This document shows, piece by piece, positions 1 to 11,972 of a stretch of DNA of 64,000 nt. The translations under genes were made by a program, and so were the position numbers. Within the stretch, counting starts at the first letter, position 1. Each line of letters begins with the position of its first letter. Source of the DNA: Erythrophleum ivorense (lineage: Eukaryota; Streptophyta; Magnoliopsida; Fabales; Fabaceae). Under the pieces are notes generated by a model that was given only the letters and a program-made list of their open reading frames with translations, was not told where the DNA came from and made no database searches. Where the stretch lies: assembly GCA_026724425.1 (NCBI GenBank), contig JAIUCV010000002.1:6515001-6579000 (forward strand), read 5' to 3'.

Positions 1-98
1 GGAATGAAAGACAAGATTAGTTTGCAAATTCAACTGCACAAATATCACTATTATAAAGTTGTTTAAATGCCACAATATTGCTCACACAAGAAACAAAC

Positions 99-1307
99 CT
101 TTCGTATGCCTTTACCACCACCACCCCAAGATGCCTTAATCATTGCAGGGTAACCTACAACTTGACAACTTGCAATGGCTTCCTCTGTTGTATAGACACA
201 TGCTTCCCGGTAAATGTCATCGGGAATAGTAGTTAGGCAATTCTCGGGATGAATTTTCACCTGCAAGAAGAAACTTCAAGTCCTAAGTTAGGATGTCACT
301 TAAAAAAGGAAGGCTCTATTAGGGGAGATAGAAATCTACATGAGAACCACTCCATGGAAGGGTTGGCACTTCTGCTGCTTGAGCAATCAACGATGAACCA
401 ATTTTATCTCCTAATGCTGCCATAGATATGGAAGGGGGTCCAAGAAATACAATTCCTTTTGCATTTAATGCGTCTGGCAGCTCAGGATTCTCTGATGCAT
501 GACCCCAACCAGGCCACACTGCATCAACACGAGTTATCTCGGCCAGCTGGGAAGTACATTGCATACCCATTAGCATGACTTAGAAGTTGTACCAGGTCAC
601 AAGTTACTATACTAATGACTGAAATCAATAAGAAGGTCATAACAAGCTGCAGTAAACTACAAGTAATAAGAAAAGATTAGTAGCTAACAGGATAAAATTA
701 TGCAACAGCAGCAGCAAATTTTTATCAAATGTATTGTGATAGGTAGCAACATATACAGTCTGCCGTCTACTATAGAAACTTCAAATTCCATGGATGATAA
801 CTCTCTTAAAAAGCAGAAACAATATAAATAAACTCCAACTATAAATTTTGTGTTTCCGTACTTTGCTATTTACTACTTATAACAACTAAATGTGCTTTGC
901 AAATTACAATAAAGAAAAATTTGAAAAGTAAATAATCTCATTTAAAATACTGCACACACCTCTACAATAAGTTGCACATTGGCATAGTTATTGTTATTGG
1001 TCCCACCAGGTACTTCAACAAATTGATCGGCCATTCTGATGTGTTCTGCATTGATTCTCATGTCCTCTGGAGTAGCCATGGCAACCAACAAGATAGCCTT
1101 CTCTGTGCCAAATGTCTCGTAGGCCCAAGTCCTAACACTGCGTATAAACTTGACAGCTGCCATTCCATTGTTTGCAATTAGTATGCTATGAATTGGCTTC
1201 TTTCCCCCAAGGGCGTGGCAAAACTCATCTACTTCAGAGATTGTAGCAGAGTGCCTATTTGGTAGTACACCATTTATGTATCCATTCCCATGCCCGATGC
1301 TAGCCAT
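99..1307 (-). CDS. ACC1: Acetyl-CoA carboxylase, homomeric cytosolic type, N-terminal part (gene continues past left edge)
   Basis: Homomeric ACCase makes malonyl-CoA from acetyl-CoA, bicarbonate and ATP in the cytosol for fatty-acid elongation and flavonoid synthesis. Three coding exons are visible: 1307-960, 546-340 and 260-99, all phase 0 with GT-AG borders, giving residues 1-116, 117-185 and 186-239. They cover the start of the biotin carboxylase domain: the SILIANNGMAAVKF segment in exon 1, WPGWGHASENPELPD in exon 2, and the ATP-grasp glycine loop GGGGKGIRK (residues 231-239) in exon 3. The start was chosen at the first Met, which is followed by a variable leader and then VDEFC. No long transit peptide precedes it, which fits the cytosolic ACC1 form rather than a plastid ACC2 form. 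The remainder of the roughly 2,250-residue protein lies outside the window. Confidence 0.96.
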
Positions 1308-1317
1308 TTTGCTTCTT

Positions 1318-2214
1318 CTGCACAGCTAAAAACAGATTACAAGCAGCTCGGCACATTCAAAATTCAATCAGAATCTGGGTTTTTTTTTTTTTTGTTCTAC
1401 AGTTATATCATTTGTTAATTAACAGAGTCTGCAAACCATTTAAAGAGCGGTGTTCTACTTCTTGACCAGGCCCTTCATAGTCTAGCGTCTTCAATATAAT
1501 AAAACTAAAGATAAACCATAACTAAGAAAATTCCGCTCAACTTTTACTGCTAAGATTGAAATGAAGAAAAGGGGCAAACATATATACATATATATAAGGT
1601 TCCGTTTGGACAACCATATCTGGATTTCGTAAGAAACTTCAATTTTGCATAATTACCAACTGTCCGTCGTGAGGTGAACTCGTCTTGGCGAACCTGGGTT
1701 ATATCTATAAGAACTTATAACAAGTCCATTCATCCAATAACCGCAGCTTTTACTTCTAGATACGAGCAACCAAACACAGCCTAGTAGTTCAGTCTCTCTC
1801 AGATGCAGTATCGCGTAAACATCGATTATCACCCCAAAAAAACAAATAAAAAAAAAAGCGGGTTTTTGTTTGTGGTTTTTTTTTTTTTTTGGGGCGTGGG
1901 GGTGGGGGAGGGAGACTATTCAATGATAACTCCCACCTTTTCAATCTATAATTTCATCGACGGTGCAATTTAGTTTCCACATCCACACTCTAAACAAAGT
2001 CTGATAAAGGGTCAAGCCCATCTCACAAAAGGAAAACCTTTTCCGAATCCAATTCCAGACAATAGGAGATAGAGGTTCTTCCTTCTTGAAGACTAAAACT
2101 ATTAAATTATACTCTGAAGGCATTTAAGTATAGAAATCGAGCCAAAAGATTCGAACACAAGCACCCAATAGAGAATATCATAGAAGGACTAAGAAGAAGA
2201 GATGGATCACAGAC
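1318..2214 (-). other. Probable 5'UTR intron of ACC1
   Basis: Ten bases upstream of the ACC1 start codon, the minus strand carries a good acceptor (GCTGTGCAG). About 900 bases further upstream it has CAAG/GTCTGT, a plausible donor at 2214. The stretch between is T- and AT-rich, has no credible coding frame, and includes two poly-T/poly-A tracts near 1381 and 1870. A leader intron is common in plant housekeeping genes. The acceptor is fairly clear; the donor is a choice between several candidates and needs cDNA. Confidence 0.5.
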
Positions 2215-2344
2215 CTTGGGATAGAGGCTACAGAAACTGGAAACTCTGAAGACGAAATCAAAATCGGTTCAATTTGGTTGATGTTTGTGTAATATTTCAA
2301 GCTTTGAAACGCAAATATAAATTAAAATAGTGCCATAGAATGTT
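2215..2344 (-). promoter_or_regulatory. Putative ACC1 leader exon and core promoter
   Basis: On the minus strand a TATA-like TTATATTT lies at about 2320-2313. It would place transcription start near 2285, just upstream of the proposed leader exon that ends at 2215. The sequence between is purine/AT-rich without an upstream ORF of note. This is inferred from position only. Confidence 0.35.
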
Positions 2345-5300
2345 ATGGAATTGGGTTGGTGCATGTATGGCGATCATGCACAACCCAGAGAGTGAAATGA
2401 AGAGTTAAAGAAGTTGCAGAGAGGTAGGTTTGGTTTAGGTTGGGGATGGGTGGGTCGCTTAAGTTATAACGGCTTTTATGAAAGGTGCACGTGGTATCTG
2501 CCTTTGCCACACCGCTCACAACACCACCCAAGAAGAAGTAGTAGGTTCCCAGCTACCCTCGCTCCTCTTACTCTGATCATTCAGCACAAAAGAGACTTAA
2601 ATCCTTTCCCTCCTCGCTTTCTCTCTCTATAACTGAGGTAACCCAGAAAAACATAACCCAATTTTTAAGTGCTCTTCTATTAATTTAGGTACAGATACAA
2701 AGAAACGGGGAAAAATTATTCAAAAATAAATAAATATAGGGGTATGAGCCGCACATCACATATTGAATGAATGATAGGCGTCTATTGACCTGGAGTTGGG
2801 TGGTGTAGTCCACCAACCCTTCTCCTTCCTTGGTAGTAGATGAGTCAAATATGGAAGCTCCAATGCGAAAGACGATAAATCAACTATCATCTCCAACCTT
2901 TTCTCATTTTTTTATTATATACATAGATAGATATGCAATTTGCATCTAATTCCCACTGGGAAGGGGGTGGGGGATTGATGATTGCAGAGTGAGTATTTTT
3001 TAATGATAGGGACAACAAACGGAGGTACCCCTTCAATTAATAATATGGGTGACATTAATTTTTACATGGGGATGGGTTGCGGTTAGGAGTTAGCCATCGG
3101 TGACAATCTTAAATCTCTAAAATAACTTAAATTAAAAGACACACGAAAGCCAAACTGGATCGTTTTTTCAAATGTTTTACTAAGTTTCACACATGTATTA
3201 ATAAAGGATTAATAAAAAGGAAATGGGACTCAAAGGGGCTGCCCTCTACGAAATAATGATATTTTTGAGACTTTGACTTTGTTTGAAGTACATGAAAAAT
3301 GCTCGAATTCGCTTTCTTGGAAACTCACCGTTTCAAACTTGCTAATGCGCTCCATACTGTGAAAGTGTTTGTTAGTGGTTGCACTTTGGGAAGCTCCAAC
3401 GTGGTTGGTGATGCCGCGATGACTGGTTCCATTTTGGGATGCCATGTCGAAGTTAAATGGGCTCGTTCTAACCGTTTCAATATTTGATTTTATGTAGCAA
3501 ACAGAAATTAACCAAAAAATGCAAAAAAAATTCGGAGAAGATTTTGACAAGCACGATTGATCAACAAAAAGCAACCCCGTAGACAGAGATTAATTCAGAT
3601 CTTTTTTTTTTTGGGTTAGCATGCAAGCATAATGTATTTTATTAGAAATAAATAGATTGAAGGATTCCATTTACACTTATTCTCTCTAATCCGGATTTGC
3701 ACCCTCTCTCTCTTCCACTATTGAATCCCACGCCGTGTCTCCATATTTCTACGGGTCCATTTTGAGACACAAACATGATTAGAGTCGCAACTGTCTCCCT
3801 CTTTTCCCCTTCTTCATAGGGATACGATAATTCCAACCCAATACGCCACGTCCAGTTCTCTCCCCTAATATGAGCAACTTAGACTATAGGATATGGAATA
3901 AGGACAAAAAGAATTTCAGGAACCCATTCACAAGTACAGAGAATTAGATCACTTGACAACAGCAGAAGCATAAAAATCTGTACTTGCAAAAAAAATAAAT
4001 TTTGGGATCACCAACCTCAACAACGAGGACAGGCAAAACGTCTTCCGTGGAAGCATCCACTAAGCTTCCGAGATATAACATAGTACGCACGCCTTCCATA
4101 GATGACCGTTCACAACAGCGACTTCCTTAACATATTTGAGGTTTAGGAGAAGCAAGACCCTTGGTTTGTTACCTTACCTAAGAAGTCAGAGTGGCACCAG
4201 AAATTTTTGTCTTTGAACCTTCGGGCAGAAAAATAAAACTATATGACAAATAAAATTTCAGTTTGTTTCCTAGGAGATTTAAGTTCACAATAGATGTTTG
4301 AAATATATATATATATATATATAATATTGTTAAAGTTATAAATATAATCTTTAATCTGCTTGCATAGCCACGGTAGTTGTGGAATCATCCTCTGTAGGCG
4401 TGACAGTGCTAGTACAAGTAGTTTACTATTGTGTTGTTTATGATGCATTTCACACACCTCTAATGGTGAAAATTCCCTTTGTTTAACTTAAAGAGGCTGA
4501 AGATGCTATATTGCAAGTTTGCAAACACCAGTACCCTTTGTCAAATGAAAGTGCATAATAAGGAAAATTTCATCGTTAATGTTTCCTCCAAGAGCTCGTT
4601 TACCACTGACCAGCACGTCAAAAAGAGAATGAGGATAAATTATTGCAAAACACAAAAATAATGGGAATAAAATTAATTGCCAGAGATGTGGGGACCCGTA
4701 GTCAACTCGCCTCAGGCAAATGGTGAAGTAGTACAAACGAAAATCTGAATTGGTTACTTATCAGTCGATTTGGTTCATTAACCAGTAATACTATAATATA
4801 ATCTTCTATTATTACAATTAAGGATATTTTTCAGTTTTTAAACTTAAAGGTAAATTACAATTAAGGGTTAAAATTAAACTTTTTCTTAGACAATTCCAAA
4901 AGTATATTCCATTAAATTAAAGGTAAATTACTCTCTCTAGTTCAAAATGTGTTTCTTTTATTTTGAAATTAGAAAATGTGCTACATTAACTTTTACTATA
5001 ATAAAAACAAATTATAATAATAGATATTTTAACTTAAATATATATATATATATAGATATATTATTTATATAATATAATAAGTATTAAATATATTTTTTTA
5101 GTGATCTACAAATAGTCACTTTTTAATTTATAATTTTTAACATAAAATAAAGATTATTTAAATAAAAATTTAAAAATTAAATTTTCCAATAAATTATAAT
5201 TTTAATAAAAATTAATATTATTTTTTAGAATAATTTGGTTGTATATTAACTTTAAGTATGTTTGTGTGTATTTTTATGATTTAACAGTCTCTGAAAGAGA

Positions 5301-6841
5301 AGGAATAAATTAACTTATTATATTTTTAAAAAAATTAACACTTTAAAATAATTTAAGGGCTGTACAAAAGGTGAGATTTTTATTTAAAAAAATTGCATGA
5401 GCAACTTTTTTCTAATACTATACGTTGATATGATAGGGTATTAAGCAATGATTCAATCAATTACTGTTTGAAGTTGACGAATGTTATTTGACTTGGCCTT
5501 ACGAAGAAAAAGGTAATGCAATCCTGGACCATCGTCAAACTTTACTTGTCAGAGGAAGTAGGTAAACCTACGCGCATCGGTGGCAGATGGAAGGCATTGA
5601 TCTGAACTATATATTATTTTCTCTCTCTCTCTTTTTTTCCCTTAAATGTTTTTAATCGGGGTTTCATTTTATCTCGGATCATGATCTAATAGTTTGAAGT
5701 TATATTTATTGGAGTAGACTTTGGAGTCAGAGTCAGAGTCAGCTACCCCAGCCTCTGACTTATCGATCGCGCATTCTAAATGTCTAAAACACGACTTTCC
5801 GCGCACAAGGACAAGGCGCAGACTGCAGGGTAAATAGAATTGTATTGGGCTTTAGTTTAGTTCGAATCAGGCTTCATAAATGTATAATTTACTTGAGTGA
5901 TGGCAGTTAAATTTGGCAAAGACTATATAACAAAAACACCTGAATCCAAATATGTTTGCTCAACTTTTGAGTTTAAAAAAAGGGGGGGTCAATTCTCATG
6001 TTACATTTATTTTTTAGAAATTCATATTTATTCTTGGATCACAAATATGTTAACACAACGCCTCTTTAATATAAAAAGAATGATATATTTGTACGCTTGG
6101 CAAATTAAAAAAGAAAGCTTATCTCTTGGCAGAGAGAGAATTCAATCTGTCAAATACATTTGTGTTCAAATCATCCACATATCTCTATGATACGCATGCC
6201 ATGCATATCTTTAAACAACGTCGTCTTTGCTATCTAATCTTAGCTATTCATGAAATCAGTGGCTCTAGCGCATGCCATGTTCTACACATAGCCAAATGCA
6301 CCTCATATGTAGCATTAAGTGTTTTTCTTATTCACCCCCTAGTTCTATTCATTAAGCGTTAGAAGAGCGCCAGTAGATCAAGTGAATGATTTGCAGTAAC
6401 AAAATAAATGATTTCCTTTAATCTTCCCCAACCAAATCCCATGATATCTACCTTTGCCATGGCTCATAGCTTTTAGGGATAAAAAAGGAAGAAGACTAAA
6501 GCAGAGGGAATGGAACCAAGAAAGAGAGAGGACAGAGAGAAAGAAAGAGGATGATGTAAGTAGCAATTTTTTTTATAGTTTTCAACATGATTTAATATTG
6601 TTTTCAACTCAATATTGTGTTGAATACTGAATGGGAATGAGTTTTGTTGTCCTACGGTGATTATAAGATTATCTAACTTTGAATTTTGTCAACTTAGGGT
6701 ATATATTCTGAGGAGATATGATGTTGTTGTTCCAGATGTTATTAGTATGAGTTAATAATTTTAATTTTACTTTTAAGTTTGGGTTCTATTAAAACATAGT
6801 GCTACTATTTCAAATGTTAATCAACTTTTATTTTGGGTCTT
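2345..6841. other. Gene-poor region between ACC1 and the retrotransposon block
   Basis: No gene could be recognised. The region holds AT dinucleotide runs (about 4304-4322 and 5037-5053), a short GAGTCA triplication near 5728-5745, and strongly AT-rich DNA from about 4790 to 5400. Several short open frames lie on the minus strand between 3230 and 4130; they are discussed as a finding and not called as genes, because no family signature was seen. Confidence 0.6.
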
Positions 6842-6846
6842 AGTTC
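6842..6846. repeat. Left target-site duplication of the copia element (AGTTC)
   Basis: AGTTC sits immediately left of the 5' LTR, and an identical AGTTC lies at 21186-21190 immediately right of the far LTR end. The pair defines the outer limits of one 14.3-kb insertion. Confidence 0.85.
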
Positions 6847-7528
6847 TATTAGAGCTTTAGTGTATGTGTGTATCCAAAAAAGTTTCACATTGCTCAACAC
6901 AAAGGAAGTTTTAATATATATATATATATACTAAGATGAATACTTGAACAAATAAATAGACCAAAAAGAGAAATAGACTCGCACACACAACAACAAGCCA
7001 ACGCAAATTGAAATTCGTTGATTCTCTCCTCTACGTGCGAGGATATATGTAGTGTTGGGCATTTTTTGCTAAAAATTATTTCTAAAATGCAAAATTAATT
7101 TTGTTTAGAATAAACATGCCAAAAAATCCTTATTTTTAACAGTTTTAAATTAAAGGCTTTAAGTTTCTAAACGTTGAAGGATTTTATGAGTTTTAATTAT
7201 ACGTTTTATTTTCATTAATCAGTTTTAATCCTAATGTTACTGATTTCATTATTAGCCATTAAAACTCTCCAACGTTCACTTAGTTTGCAATCTATAAAAG
7301 CCCATGCCCTCTACATGTTTAGGTGCAATCATCTCCTGAGCTTTTCCTCCTCTTCTCCTCTTAAGTTCTTCTTTTATTTTTGGTTGCTCTATTCCCATGC
7401 CCTTGTAAAAAGGGTTCATTTAATCTTGGGGAGTTGCCGCATTTGTGACTGTGTGTGACAAAATAACTCTTAAGGACAATGTTCTTAGGCACGACTCGAA
7501 CCAATTTTTTCTACTGTTGCTACCAATA
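6847..7528 (+). repeat. 5' LTR of the copia element
   Basis: The LTR begins TATTAGAGCTTT, a decayed form of TGTTGGAGCTTA in the 3' copy, and ends CTACCAATA against CTGCCAACA. A TATAAAAG box at 7293-7300 has an exact counterpart at 15869-15876 in the 3' copy and is the likely LTR promoter. The leader after the LTR is short, and no intact primer-binding site was recognised. Confidence 0.88.
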
Positions 7529-7540
7529 ATCTTAAGAATT

Positions 7541-7842
7541 ATGGAGTCACACCAAGACGCTACTATTCTTCCCAATTCTGTTGACGTTGCTACTAATGGT
7601 TCTAGTGGAGGTCCTGTTACCTCTATCTATGCTCCTACGACACTGCCATTTCCAAATATCTCAAAGGTTAAGGCATTTAACGAAAAGAATTTCAAAAACT
7701 TAGTTCAAGGAAATGAGAACAATGATGATGAGGTCATTATTATGATTATTTCTCAAGCTCTCGTTGTCTCCAATGTGAGAAAGTGGGTGGTAAATTTTGC
7801 GGCTACTAAGCATATTTGTGCAAATAAGGAGATGTTTACTTC
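7541..7842 (+). pseudogene. Copia gag start fused to protease start (internal deletion)
   Basis: The frame opens with MESHQDATIL, a copia gag-like N-terminus, for about 60 residues. It then passes abruptly into WVVNFAATKHICANKEMFTS, the segment around the retroviral-type protease active site. Most of gag, including any CCHC knuckle, is missing. The usual catalytic Asp in the D-S/T-A-T motif reads Asn here (NFAAT). The frame is cut at 7842 by the nested 4.1-kb element and resumes at about 11968. Confidence 0.75.
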
Positions 7843-10343
7843 TGTGAACACCGTATTTTGTCTAAACAAACTAAAAAATAATAATAAAATTAAATTAGCA
7901 AAAAACATGAAAAAAAAATAAAGAAAAGCCATTAAAAAAAGTATTAGCCTTCTTTTCTCTTAAATTCCTAAAGTCCAAATAACAAAAAAAAAAGTTAAAA
8001 AAATAGAACAAAAAAGAACAAAACAAAAACAAAAAAAAAGAAACAAAAATAAAAAAAAATTATATAAAAGAAAGAAAGAAACAAATCCAAAAAAAAAGAG
8101 AGAAAAAAAGAGAGTGGCCCAATCTGAAACCCAACCCCTTTTCTCCAACAGGCCCCATCCTGTTAAATCCTTAGCCTTTAATGGAAGCCCAATTTGTTAA
8201 GCCCAAACATTGAAAAAGAGAATGGACTGAATAACAAAAAAGTGAAGCCCGTTTCTTCAACCCACGTCTAAAAAACCTATCTGGTGGTCTCCCTTCTAGC
8301 CTTTCTTCTCGCATCCTCCAGGAGCACGAGGAGACTGTACAAAGCAGAAGGGGAGCAGCTTTTGCAGAAGGAGGATCTTCTGATTCGAGGGGAGAGGGGA
8401 GAGGAGAGAGAGCACGATAGAGAGCAAACGAGACAGAGGAGAGAGAGAGAGCACGATGGATACTATACAGTGCAAAGGAGAGAGAGCACGGCAGAGGAAC
8501 ATTAATGTGAAAATGGAAAGGAAAAAGAGGAACGCGAATCGATGAGGGTAGAGGAGACAGCAGAAAGGAAATGCAGCCTGAAAGGGAGACAAGGGGAAGG
8601 AGAACCGGAGAAGATTAAAAGGAGATTCGAGAGAGGAGGCAAGGGGAGAGAACGGAGAGTTTTTGGCTCCGGATTTGGGGTTTAAGTAATTTTAAAGTAG
8701 AGAGTAGAGATTGAGATGGGGGTTCGAATGGGAAAAAAATGAATCGAGGGAGTAAGAGAGACAGAGGCTGAGAAATACAGAAAAAGAGGGGAGATTTTCG
8801 GATTGGGAAGGAGAGGCAGAGAAGGAAGATTCAGGAAGAAAGGCAAAAAAGGTGAGGGGAAGAATCTACCAGAAAACGAGAGGGAGAAACGAGAGTGCAG
8901 GCAAATACTAGAGCCGAGAAAGAAGTGCGAAGGAGGAGCTTGTTCTTCCCTCGAAATCCCTGCAGGTAAGCTATGATTCCAGCTTATCTTCTTTATCAAT
9001 GAAATTCCCCTGTGTTTGCTGATGGTCTGAGATAGAAACGGATGATTAATTAACATCCTTGCACTAATTAATCATGGACGAAGTGCAGAAAGCCATGTTC
9101 TGTACATAGCCTCATTTCAATGGATTTGACCTTTAATCTGTTGATAAACTTTATCTGGGTATCTATTCATTTCGATGATTTTGCTTTGCTGGATTTGACA
9201 ATTCTATTTATTTTGTTCTTGAATCAAGGACTGATTAGTCTTAAACTCATTGATATCACTACTACCTGTTAGCTTATGGGTGTTATTTCAGTTTCATCTC
9301 AATCTCTAATAATCGTTTCGCAGTCGTGCATTACTGATATGTGAGTGTCGTTTCTGGTTGATGGATTGAGATAAGGGATGAAAGAATGAAGATGAGTAGA
9401 TAAAATTTTGAAATTATTTTTCTTCCTCCCTTTATCTCTAAGACTATGTAAAATCTGGGCACATGAAACTTGAACTTGGTATATCAAATGCGAACTTGAA
9501 GCTTAAACGTTTATGCACTTTTATTGAAAGATATTGTGGGTTTTATATCTATGGGGTTGTGTGTTCATTGATTAAATATAGCACTCTTGCATAGTCTCTA
9601 TAAATACATACCTGCTGTGCATTTCTTTTTGTCTCTTTGCATGAACCCCGCGTGAGGGTGAGGATGAGGATGGTGAAGAATTGAGGAGGCTTACCAAATG
9701 GAGAAAAGATCAATGAAGAGGCAAAAGAAATGGTTTCACCACAGCATATAAAATTTACTGGGTGGCCTTGCAGAGTTAATTGGTTTAACATTTTTTTATA
9801 TATTTGAAATGTATTAACGAGTAATATTTGGCTAGCTAGACACAAGATACACACTACCACCAATTATCATGTACTAGTAGGTATTTTGGCCTTGTTACAT
9901 TTGATTTTATTTTACTTTACTTTAATTTGTTTAGAATTGCCGTGTGAGATCTCATATCTCCTCGTGCATATAGAAGTCATCTAAGGCTGTGTGTGACAAT
10001 AAGTCTCCCCAATTATCAGATTGCGTCACAAGGTGTTTTCAAATTCGGGGTTTCAATAGGCCCATAACACTTGAATGTTGTTTTCAAAGGGTTTTTGAAA
10101 AAGAGAAAATTAAGTAAATAAAAAAAATTAAATGTGTACAATTTTTGAGAAAAATAAAATGTTTATTTTTGTGAAAGAAAAAGGGTTCAAAACAAAAAGA
10201 AAAAAAGTGAGACTTTCAAAGAGTGGAATATGTTTTTTAGAATTATGAAAATATTTAAAGTTCTAAATTTGGGATTAAAAAGAAATTAATTAATTAAATC
10301 AAGAAAATCAAAATAAAAGTGAAACCACTAAGAAAAAAATACG

Positions 10344-10381
<38 letters not shown>

Positions 10382-11967
10382 CTAACAGATCAAATCATCC
10401 CAAAAGTCAAATATAAAAAATGCTTATTAGGAGAAAAGAGAAAAAAAAGAAAAAGAGAAAAATCTTCTTTACTTAAAACGTCATTTCTAATAAAAAAAGG
10501 ATAAAATCAAAAATCAATGAAAATCAAAAGGAAAATTGTAAAAGAATTAATAAAAAATCACCAAAAACAAAACACAAGAAGGATAGAAGAAAAAAAAAGA
10601 GTCAAAGAGTCATTAAACAAAAGAATCATTAGAGAGGAATGATGAAATAAAATTTGCCTCGTCTTTTGTAAATTAAAATTTTTACTTTCTTGTCTTTCAC
10701 CAAAAAAATTAAATAAATAACAAAAATTAATTAAAACAAAATTAAAACAAGAAATAAAGAAAGAAAAAATTGAACACTAATTATTAAAAAAAAGCAAAAA
10801 GGGTCAAAACAAAAATAATAATAAAGAGAGAAAAATTAAAATCAAAAATCAAAATTAAAAAAGAAAAGAAAAAGAAAATTTTAATGACATCAAAAATATG
10901 AAAATAAAAAAAAGAGAAAACAAACAAAAATAATTTAAAAATAATTTAAAAAAAAACAAAGAAAAAAGAGAGAAGAATAGGAGAGAGCAAAATTAATTCG
11001 GTCTTTCACAAATAAAAACATATCAATCAATCTTCAATTCGTTTAGTTTGCAAAAATCTAAATAATTTTTACTTTCCTCCTCTTTATAAAAAATAAAAAA
11101 AGGAAGAAACATGAAACCAAACAAAAAACACAAAAATATTAATTAAAATAATAATAATAATAATAATAATAAGTGAAAAACAAAAAAAGAAAACAAAATG
11201 AAAAATTGAAATGCAAGAAATGTAAAATTAAATTTGTTTTTAACAAATCAAAACACATCAATCAATTTCAAAACTCATTTTATTTGTTGAAAAAAAAATT
11301 AATATTTTATTTTCTTTGCCTTTTCACCCAAAAACAAAAAAACATAAATAAATAAATAAAAAGAGAAACAAAACAAAACAAAAACAAAAACACAAAAACA
11401 AAAACAAAACATCAACCAACACAGTCTCTTGTCGAACTACGTGACTTTGATCTCATCTGGAAAGTACGTAGGCCCTAAACTCTGATCTTAGGTCAAGTCC
11501 GCCCTTATAAATAAAATTTTCTATTCAATTTTTATTTTCTTAATTTCTTTTATTTTATTTAATGTTGTTTCTTTAATTTCTTTCTTCCTTTTTATTTTTA
11601 ATTTCATTTCTTTTATTTCTATTTCTTACTTTACATGTAATTTTTTAGGAAAAATTAAAATAAATTAAAGGCCATATTGATTTTGCACAACTAACTTAGG
11701 GTAACCGTTCTTAGCAATGGGTGTTGTAGGGTGCCTAACACTTTCCCCACTCACAATCGACTCCCAAATCCATTTTTTGGTTCGTAAACTATTTTCTAAA
11801 TCAAAAAAGTTTTTTCTAAAATTTTGCCTTTTTAAAAAATAAAAATTTGGTGGTGACTCTACTTATTTTTAATTTTGATTTAGTTTTCATTTTCTTTGAA
11901 AATTGAATTGAAATTTCTTTTCAAAATTTTTTTTAAGCGCTGCGTGGTCGCATTTTTGGATGTGACA
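7843..11967 (+). mobile_element. Nested 4.1-kb solo LTR (Ty3/gypsy-like, probably Tat/Ogre-type)
   Basis: The element starts TGTGAACACC and ends GGATGTGACA, the TG...CA form of an LTR. It is flanked by ACTTC (7838-7842) and ACCTC (11968-11972), a 5-bp target duplication with one change. The copia protease frame reads TS before it and TSYN after it, so it entered copia coding DNA. No gag or pol motif and no second LTR is present, hence solo LTR. Inside are a TATATAAAAG box (8061-8070), a purine-rich GAGA stretch (about 8340-8960), very A-rich DNA (about 10080-11410) and a terminal segment with GGTGGTGACTCTACT. LTRs this long are typical of Ogre/Tat elements, but the lineage is inferred from length and layout only. 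Confidence 0.7.
10344..10381. repeat. (AAT)n microsatellite inside the solo LTR
   Basis: An uninterrupted run of ATA/AAT triplets of about 38 bases. A second, shorter AAT run lies at about 11147-11171. Confidence 0.9.
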
Positions 11968-11972
11968 ACCTC

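Noticed and set aside
8296..9056. Long Ser/Leu/Pro-rich open frames on the minus strand
   Set aside because: They are the complement of a purine-rich GAGA tract inside the solo LTR; low-complexity composition keeps the frame open without coding meaning.
10319..10504. Frame encoding a poly-Asn run
   Set aside because: It is the translation of an AAT microsatellite within the solo LTR.
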